From Brasenia schreberi (taxonomy: Eukaryota; Streptophyta; Magnoliopsida; Nymphaeales; Cabombaceae), in NCBI GenBank assembly GCA_036023115.1, contig JAYKKT010000079.1, positions 14,127,501 to 14,191,500 on the forward strand: a stretch of DNA of 64,000 bases, written 5' to 3'. The notes under the pieces were generated by a model. That model was given only the letters and a program-made list of their open reading frames with translations. It was not told the DNA's origin and ran no database searches. The stretch's first letter is position 1; every line of letters starts with the position of its first letter. Shown here piece by piece: positions 56,903-64,000 of the stretch. A program made the position numbers and the translations under genes.

Positions 56903-58299
56903 TGGGCGGGCTCGGTCACCTGCACCAGCTTTGGGCGTCTCTTCCACAAGATGATCTTTCTTTGAAAGTGTATCAAGTGTATCTTTACGTACGTGTAGGA
57001 ACTTGTGTTTGTCATATATGTGGTGGCTTCTTGTAATCTTTTGTTCATGTAGATAAGCGTTTTCTGCCGTTAAAATCTGCCGTATGTATACGAGCTTGTA
57101 TTGTATGAGTATCTAATTGCTTTTGCACTTATTTTGAGTTCCCGTCGGCTACTTGAGAGGAACAAGGTTGCCAATAGCGAGAATATGTAGTTTTGACGTA
57201 TATACGGCAGGAAAATAATCTACTTAAAATAACTTCGCTGGAGTTCTTCCGTCACAGACCACTTGCGAGGCTGGTGTTTAAGTAGATGATGATATCAGAT
57301 ATGGGTGTTAAAATATCTGTTTTAAGTAGACATCAGATATAGGTGTAGATATGGGTGTTAAGAAATCGGTGTTTTAGTTAGATGATATCGGATATTTGTG
57401 TTAAACTCTCCACTTTTAAATATGCCCACTTTGGTATAGGGGAAGACATTGCTAACGTGATTTGTTTCTCTCTACACCTTGAGAGAGAGAGAGACATAGA
57501 AAGAGTCACCATGGGTATTATCTTTTGCTTTTATTGTACACACATACTTCATTTAGTCATATTTTTTTATCATATTTAATAATTATGATTTTTTTTTGCT
57601 TGAAACTGACACGTGAACTGATTTTCAGTTCTTATTTTTTGTTTTTATTTTTTTGTTTTTCAATCATTTTTAAATTCTTGCAGGCACATAGGACTCGTTT
57701 TGTAGTCATTTTCTTAGTTACACTTACAATTATTTTTTGTTCATTTAATTAAAATTTTCATGTTATTAGGTATCAAAATAATAATAAAAAATTTGGTATT
57801 ATAAAAGTTAGTTTTAAGTATGTTTTACATAGTAATAACATCTTTTTATTTAAGAGGTCGTGTCATTTAAGAAGTGTAATATAGTGTTGAGAAAATGAGT
57901 CTTCGTTACAAGGAAGATAGATATGAATTTTAGATATTAAGATCGATATTGGAAATATTATAAATGATATTGTAAATAGTGAAGGTGGAAGATGTTTGAA
58001 TATATTAGGATTATTTTTGAGTTTTGAAGGTCACATTACATATAAAATTTAAGATGGAAAGAATATATAAATTTTTGTAAATATTTTTATACATATCAAT
58101 ATTTTTTATATTTTAATATATTATATAAATATATATAATAATAACCGTTCATACTATACTTTAGATTGTGGGTAGAGTTTAACTAGTAAAAAGAATTCAA
58201 ATTCGAAAATTGAGACTTTAGATTGTGGGTAGAGTTTAACTTGTAAAAAGAATTTAAATTTGAAAATTGAGTTTGTGGATTGCATATATAGATTTGATA
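56903..58299. other. AT-rich spacer with small tandem repeats
   Basis: No gene recognised. At about 57279-57413 three imperfect units of roughly 45-50 bp share TTTAAGTAGA, GATATCAGATAT/GATATCGGATAT and GTGTTAA. A 57-bp tandem duplication at 58158-58271 is annotated separately. Confidence 0.45.
58158..58271. repeat. 57-bp tandem duplication
   Basis: Two adjacent 57-bp units (58158-58214 and 58215-58271), each starting ACTTTAGATTGTGGGTAGAG and differing at only a few positions. Confidence 0.9.
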
Positions 58300-60180
58300 A
58301 ATCATGTATTGTAAGATGATTATTACAATTCATGATATTTATGAGATACTTGATCTTTCAATAAAGGATCACAAGAGATGATGAAAAACACAAATTTTTT
58401 TTTTAGTGAGTTGATATGTTAGAAAGCTGGAAAGAAATTTTAAGTGATATATTGGAAATGAAGATCAATAAAGTCGTATAAGAGACTAAATTTGAGGTTA
58501 TTAAATTTGAAGTAAGATGACTTCATGATATTTACGAGATATTTGGTTTTTTAATAAAAGATCATAAAAGATAATAGTTAGAAGCAAAAAAGAAGTTTTA
58601 AGTGATATGTTGAGAATGAGGATTAAGTTGATGGATGTTAAGTTTGAAATAGATAGAGTGTCGATAACATTTGTGAATCTATTGACAGATGGTTGTAGGA
58701 GGGTTGATAATTACGCGTGGGGTGAAGTTAAATTAGCATATTTGTATAAATAACTAGAAAAGATATTCTAGATAGAAACATGATTTAGTGAACATATTTT
58801 TTTCTTTAGATAATAATGTTTGTCAGCATTATGTTTAGTTTAAGAAATTTTAAGTGATATGTTAAGAATTGGAATCGATGAAGTCGTATGAGATATTAAG
58901 TTTGGGGCTCTTAAGTTTGAAGAGTTATGAACTAATTTTTCAAAAAAAAGAGCGAGTAATGAAAAGAAGATTTTATGTTATTTGTTGTATCAATTAGGGT
59001 GCATGCATTCTATCCGGATAGGTTTAGAGATAAGGTGTTGATAACATTTTTGAATCTATTGGCACATGATTTTAGGAGGGTTGATAGTTACGTGTGAGGT
59101 GAATCTAAATTAACATATTTGTATAGGCAATTGGAAAAAACATTTCGGATAATAACACAATAACTTAATGAACATATTTTTGTTTATTATTATTGTTTGT
59201 ATTATGTTTAGTTCAACTTTTTGTTTAAAAATTAACAAGTTATATATTTTAATTATAGGAATGAATTTATAAGTATTTTTCAGCTTTTAGAATTGTTATA
59301 CGATCAGAATGATAGGATAAGAAATTATGAGTAAGCCAATGGATGGATAGTGTGTGTCATACATTCTCTTGTTGATCGGTTTACTCAATATCATAAGCAA
59401 TTGGATTTGATGATGATAAATCATGTATTTTAAAGGTTATATATTGATATGTTATAAATGATTATGTGTTATTTTGTGTAATATGGATTGATTAGCAATC
59501 ATATAGTTCTACAAAATAAATAGATTGTAATCTATATAAGTTATTGTAATATCATGAATGCATTCAATGCTTAGATGTTGAAGCCTTATATACCAGATCG
59601 CATAGTTCGACAGTTTGACTTGTGTCAAGGCATCTCAATAGCAATGACAAGACCTTTCATTGCAAAGAGACTTACGAAGTCACATGTTGATAAGGTGCAG
59701 TATGAGCTACGTGACGTGATATGGGATGCTTATATAGTACCATTATACTTATACAAGTGTGACAAAATATACATAGAATCATACATTAAGAAAATGCATC
59801 AATTTATTTGGCAAGATTCTAGTTGTGAATTACGTCTTACTCGATTTATTTCTACAAGACAACATATCATTTCTACATTAGGTAAAAGAATCATTGTTTT
59901 TTTATTAGAGATTTTTTTTTTCTTTAACTCCATATACTACCTTTCCTCTAATTAATTGATTATACTATCGTATAAGTGTGATACATGAGATACTTGTAAC
60001 CGTTTCACTACATTTAGAACTTATACCATGACCATTGGTGGGTGATTCTATGTTGCTGGGTTTCTAGAGACATATGAGCAATGCTACGAACAAATCTATT
60101 AGTTGATATTTAATGATGATGATGGTGACGATCAATCATATTTTTTGTTTGGGTTATATGTAGGACATTATTTTTTAAAT
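58300..60180 (+). pseudogene. Decayed plant-mobile-domain (PMD) sequence with internal duplications
   Basis: Plus-strand pieces resemble the plant mobile domain, an MULE-associated domain of unclear function: VSITFVNLLTDGCRRVDNYA with WGEVKLAYLYK (about 58658-58752), a second version VLITFLNLLAHDFRRVDSYV, stop, GESKLTYLYRQLEK (about 59034-59140), and MLKPYIPDRIVRQFDLCQGI followed by FIWQDSSCELRL (59575-59955). The repeated blocks (words ATTTTAAGTGATATGTT, AAGTCGTAT, AAGTTTGAAG) show local duplication. No long frame survives. The assignment is from remembered family pattern. Confidence 0.5.
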
Positions 60181-60900
60181 TTGAAACATTATATATGTAA
60201 ATGATAATTGCAATGAAAGAAATTTATGTTTTTTATTATTTAAGCTTACAAATATGATTGCAATGAAATGTCATACTTTATCAATCAACATAATATATGA
60301 TATTCATTCAAATCTTGAAATCATGCAATTGACAATAGTTGACACCTAGTCATCGTTCTCAATATTGTGTATAACATTGTCTTTTGCTCCTTTTAATTAT
60401 ATACAAGTCGATACATTTTTGAAACATAGCTGGCTAACTCCTAACATTTTCATCTCGGTAATGTTCTCATATTGAAAAGATATGAGTTATTGAAGAACTA
60501 ACCATGTGCATCTGTGAAAAAACATAAAGAAAATAGAGGATTAATATCTACTTCAATCTATAAATTATCGCCATAACGTAATGATATATATATATATATA
60601 TATATATTACTCACCACTTGAAAATGTCATGTAATATGATGATAGTATATATACCATACATCCCTCACAACAAAATATCATCGGTTCTATCATAGAAAGG
60701 AGTACCTACGCTTTTTTATATTGAGTAGTGATAACTGAACTCATATCTTACATGAACATCCAATACTGACTAGACAATGTCTCATTTCTCATTTATGCAA
60801 TACGTTGAATAACAACATCAACACCACCATCATCTACAAAAACCTATACATATATGATACATACGTGCCACCTCCTTCAAACACTATGTGAACTTCACAC
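60181..60900. other. Spacer with (AT)n, no gene seen
   Basis: AT-rich; a short (AT)12-type run lies at about 60582-60607. No coding signal recognised. Confidence 0.45.
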
Positions 60901-63446
60901 CACCACTCATCTTCCTTTCCTGCAAGTGTGTCAATGACTTTTTACCTGTAATTTTTATGTAATTACTCAATCATTTACGAAGATGCCCATAAATCGTAGT
61001 ATTGTCATCTCATAATTCGGTTCAAAATCAAGTTACCTCAAAATATTTTCTTAATTATAAAGTGCGGACCACAACTTCCTGAAGAGGATCAACCCATCTT
61101 AGGAGAAGCATAAGGTCCTCAACCATGTGTACATTTATGCCTTCTTTTACGCGAGGCAGTCTGGGTTGCATACTCCAAAGCTGACAAGTCTTGATGAACT
61201 ACCTTTAGGATAACAAATTGGTGGTTACTGTAAGGTAGTGTACTCATAACTCAATTCCTCATCAAATACCTTAACAAATTTCTCGCGTTATGGACGATTC
61301 ATAACTTTCTCCAAATGGTCTCCATAGATGTCTCTACATCTCTTAATCGACTATAAATGTGGTATCCTCCTCCATATCTAGCTTCTTATAAAATAGATCA
61401 ATAGTTGACACTTCTATCAAATAATCATATTTAAGTAGAAGGTTAAGGTTGAACTCGTGGGCACAAGGTAGACCATATGAACTTTACAAGTTATAATATC
61501 ATCTTCTCTGAAGGTTCACAATAAGTTTTTCTATCACATCAGCATAGTGCTTTGCTAGAGTTCTTGATACTTAGATGACTTCTTCAATATATAATCTTCA
61601 ACTTTATCAATGAATGTAATTATTTTTAAATTGTGTAAAATTTGTCGGTTGATGTACCAATGAACCCTTGTAATCTTGCATGAGCACTTTCTACTCTAAT
61701 AAATATGAGTATACAACCATTATACATTTCAAGAATAATAGATGATATGAATCTATTAGAAACCAAATTTACATACCTATTAGTCGTATGAGTACTACAT
61801 TAAATGATCCTATTTGTTCATGCCGAGATAGTTCTCTCCTTATATCAATCCAACCTCTACTCTTTAACATATGAGAGTAAAGCGAGAATTTTTTTCCATC
61901 TTAATTTCATTATCTCAACTACACCCTTGTAAGTGATATCATCTAATGAGTGAATAACTTTCCTCCAACTTACAATAAATGCACTTGTCATCAGTTTATT
62001 TCTTATCAACTTTACAATAAAAGCTTCAATATTTTTTATCACCAAAACCATATTTTGGTCACTACAAATAATATATAGAATTTATTTGGAGTGCATAACT
62101 TTCTTATACACCTAACGTCCAAACATAATTCTCTTTATTTTTCGTACTCATAAAAGCTAAGGCTACAAAGAAGTTCTTAGAGGTTGATGTGAATCCGATA
62201 ACCTCAATGAAATGTATGTTATACTTATAAAGAATATGAAAAATATATAACTGTTAATCATAGTAATATAGGGTAAACATTACTACACAACAGTAAGGAA
62301 CTTACATGTTTATTTTATATGTGTTGTGAAATTCCAATATCTATGAAAATGTATAAAGTAGATGCACAAAACGATGATTATGCAAGTACAATGTCATTGA
62401 TAGTATCTATACCAGGGACTTTACGATGTCATGTATGATAAAGATTAGTGCCTAGATTGTGTAATAGTTGTTGTAAAACATTTTGAGAACCATGATCTTC
62501 TTTCTTGATTTTATTCCTTGCATTATAAATATGTCTTCCCATACTCACATTTTTCACGCTCATCCGCTTCAAATATGTTAGAATATGCTTTGGTTTTTAA
62601 TGGCTTTGTGTAAGGTCTTTTGTTACATTGTAATCAAAGCTACTCAATTTTCTTGCAAAGACATGTCTTTTGAGATACAACCCTAAAGGGTGATTATGTA
62701 TCTTATTCACTACATGCAACTTCTAATATCAATCCATTTCACTCTCTCCTCTTAATAAGAAGGGGCAACCAACCTTCTTAGTGTTCATCCACCTAATATT
62801 TTCAACATCAACATTACAGTTTTGCATATATTTATCACTCTTTTTATATGCAAGCCATATCTTATTATGCCTCTGCTCTTCAAATGACTAATAACAATAA
62901 TAATGTTATGCTTCATCCTAACTAATCTTACATAAACAATAAGTTCATTAAGACTCTTAAACATATTGCACATAAACAAGCTATTAGAGAGAAATGGTAT
63001 CAATTAACGATAAAGTGAAAGAGGCATGCTTAAGTTTGTATGGACATTGGGAGGGTGGCCGGTGAGAAGTGATAAATTAGGTAGCCAAGACCTCAAAATG
63101 AGGTTGTAGAAGGCACCAAAAAGTGTTTGTGGGAGATACATGAAACATGATCTTGCTTTTTCATAGTTATATGCTAATAGGAGACACAATCGAGCCACCT
63201 ACATACATGTAGATCCTTTGTCTTATTTTTGTCTTATCCTAACACAAGAAAATAGTGTAGCTTATCAATCTCGCAATCAATAAATTCATTCTCTACCTCT
63301 TCTACCAACTAATCAAAAAATATATCATCCAGTACATTGAAACCACTATCGTAATCCTTAGTCATCATATCATAAGTAAGTTGATCAGTTAACTTTTTCT
63401 CTAAATCACTTCCATCATAGGTGCTTTCGTTTGAGTTGTTTGTCAT
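60900..63446 (-). pseudogene. Decayed MULE (MuDR-like) transposase
   Basis: Minus strand, in family order with stops and frame changes. An acidic N-terminus starts at about 63446 (MTNNSNESTYDGSDLEKKL). The pre-transposase domain LHVVNKIHNHPLGLYLKRHV, KPKHILTYLK, MGRHIYNARNKIKKEDHGSQ and NVLQQLLHNLG lies at about 62420-62720. HFIEVIGFTSTSKNFFVALA, FMSTKNKENYVWTL of the MULE domain lies at about 62080-62220. A SWIM-finger-like SSYGLPCAHEFNL and IDLFYKKLDMEE lie at about 61370-61500. No terminal inverted repeats were identified. Confidence 0.65.
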
Positions 63447-64000
63447 TTTTCAATAAAAATATGAATATCAAATATTAAAAAACTATTCAATTGAAAGAGA
63501 CGCGGGACAAGCACATCTCCATCTTCAATTGAGATGCGCGTAGGGCATGTCTCCCTCCTACAAGAAACACAGTCCAAAAACACACGTATTTTCCTCCATG
63601 GTTCTGGCACTCCTATCGGTTTCACCCAAAATCAGAAAAGATCTTCAAATATTTAGAAAATTGAAAGATTTCAACCAAAATAATGAAAATACAATGATCT
63701 TAGTAAAATCCACTTTCCAAATTCAAGGAAAATCCAAAAAATGAGTGGATCAATCATTTCTTCGATTTTCGTTTTTGTACTTCTTGTTTCTTGGTTTGGT
63801 TGATGCCAACTAGGTTCGTGAGTAACTAAATGGTGATAATTGGTTACAAATAGATGATAGTTGGTTACAAATAGTCATATATCACTTATTAATGCATGAA
63901 AATAGGCCATCGAAAGAAGAAGAAGAAATAATTGAATTTTACTATGGAGAGGAGAGAGAAAATACTGCAAGAATATTTTGGGTATTTAAAAAAATTTGGG
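63447..64000. other. Right edge of window, unassigned
   Basis: AT-rich. A short direct repeat (GATAATTGGTTACAAATAGAT / GATAGTTGGTTACAAATAG type) lies at 63833-63873. This could be the 5' region of the decayed MULE. No gene recognised. Confidence 0.35.

Overview
This is nuclear DNA of a flowering plant: AT-rich, with spliced genes bordered by GT..AG sites, plant-type Copia LTR retrotransposons primed by initiator-Met tRNA (TGGTATCAGAGCC site), RTE-clade LINEs, hAT elements with BED fingers, and a decayed MULE. The very long, transposon-filled introns suggest a genome with expanded introns (a magnoliid or similar lineage would fit), but I cannot fix the species from this window.

The only apparently intact host gene is a plus-strand SLC35F1/F2-like (DUF914) membrane transporter spread over about 46.8 kb (7041-53799). 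Eleven exons join in frame to 351 codons plus stop. Introns 4 (19.0 kb) and 8 (20.4 kb) make up most of the gene and are largely nested transposons. In intron 4, a minus-strand Copia (10428-23804) has received a plus-strand Copia (10624-15504), a gene-fragment-carrying Pack-type insertion (about 17590-18232), a hAT transposase gene (19158-about 22205) and a SINE-like RTE derivative. After it come a MITE-like element and a full-length RTE LINE (24985-28227) with its target duplication. In intron 8 there are three relatives of the same hAT family nested with their own deletion derivatives, a Copia element containing an inverted Copia fragment, and a LINE nested inside another LINE.

Left of the gene (1-6970) are a decayed hAT transposase (about 880-2290), an unrecognised stretch with a tandem duplication, and several microsatellites. 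Right of the gene are a broken short-chain dehydrogenase gene (55659-56902; glucose/ribitol dehydrogenase type), a decayed plant-mobile-domain sequence (about 58300-60180) and a decayed minus-strand MULE transposase with a SWIM-like motif (about 60900-63446).

I saw no rRNA, tRNA or CRISPR, and no convincing new molecular system. The notable material is structural: an apparently functional gene holding about 40 kb of nested transposons, a hAT family with repeated GTATCG-type termini and self-nesting, an internally deleted RTE that looks like a SINE, and a captured RRM exon.
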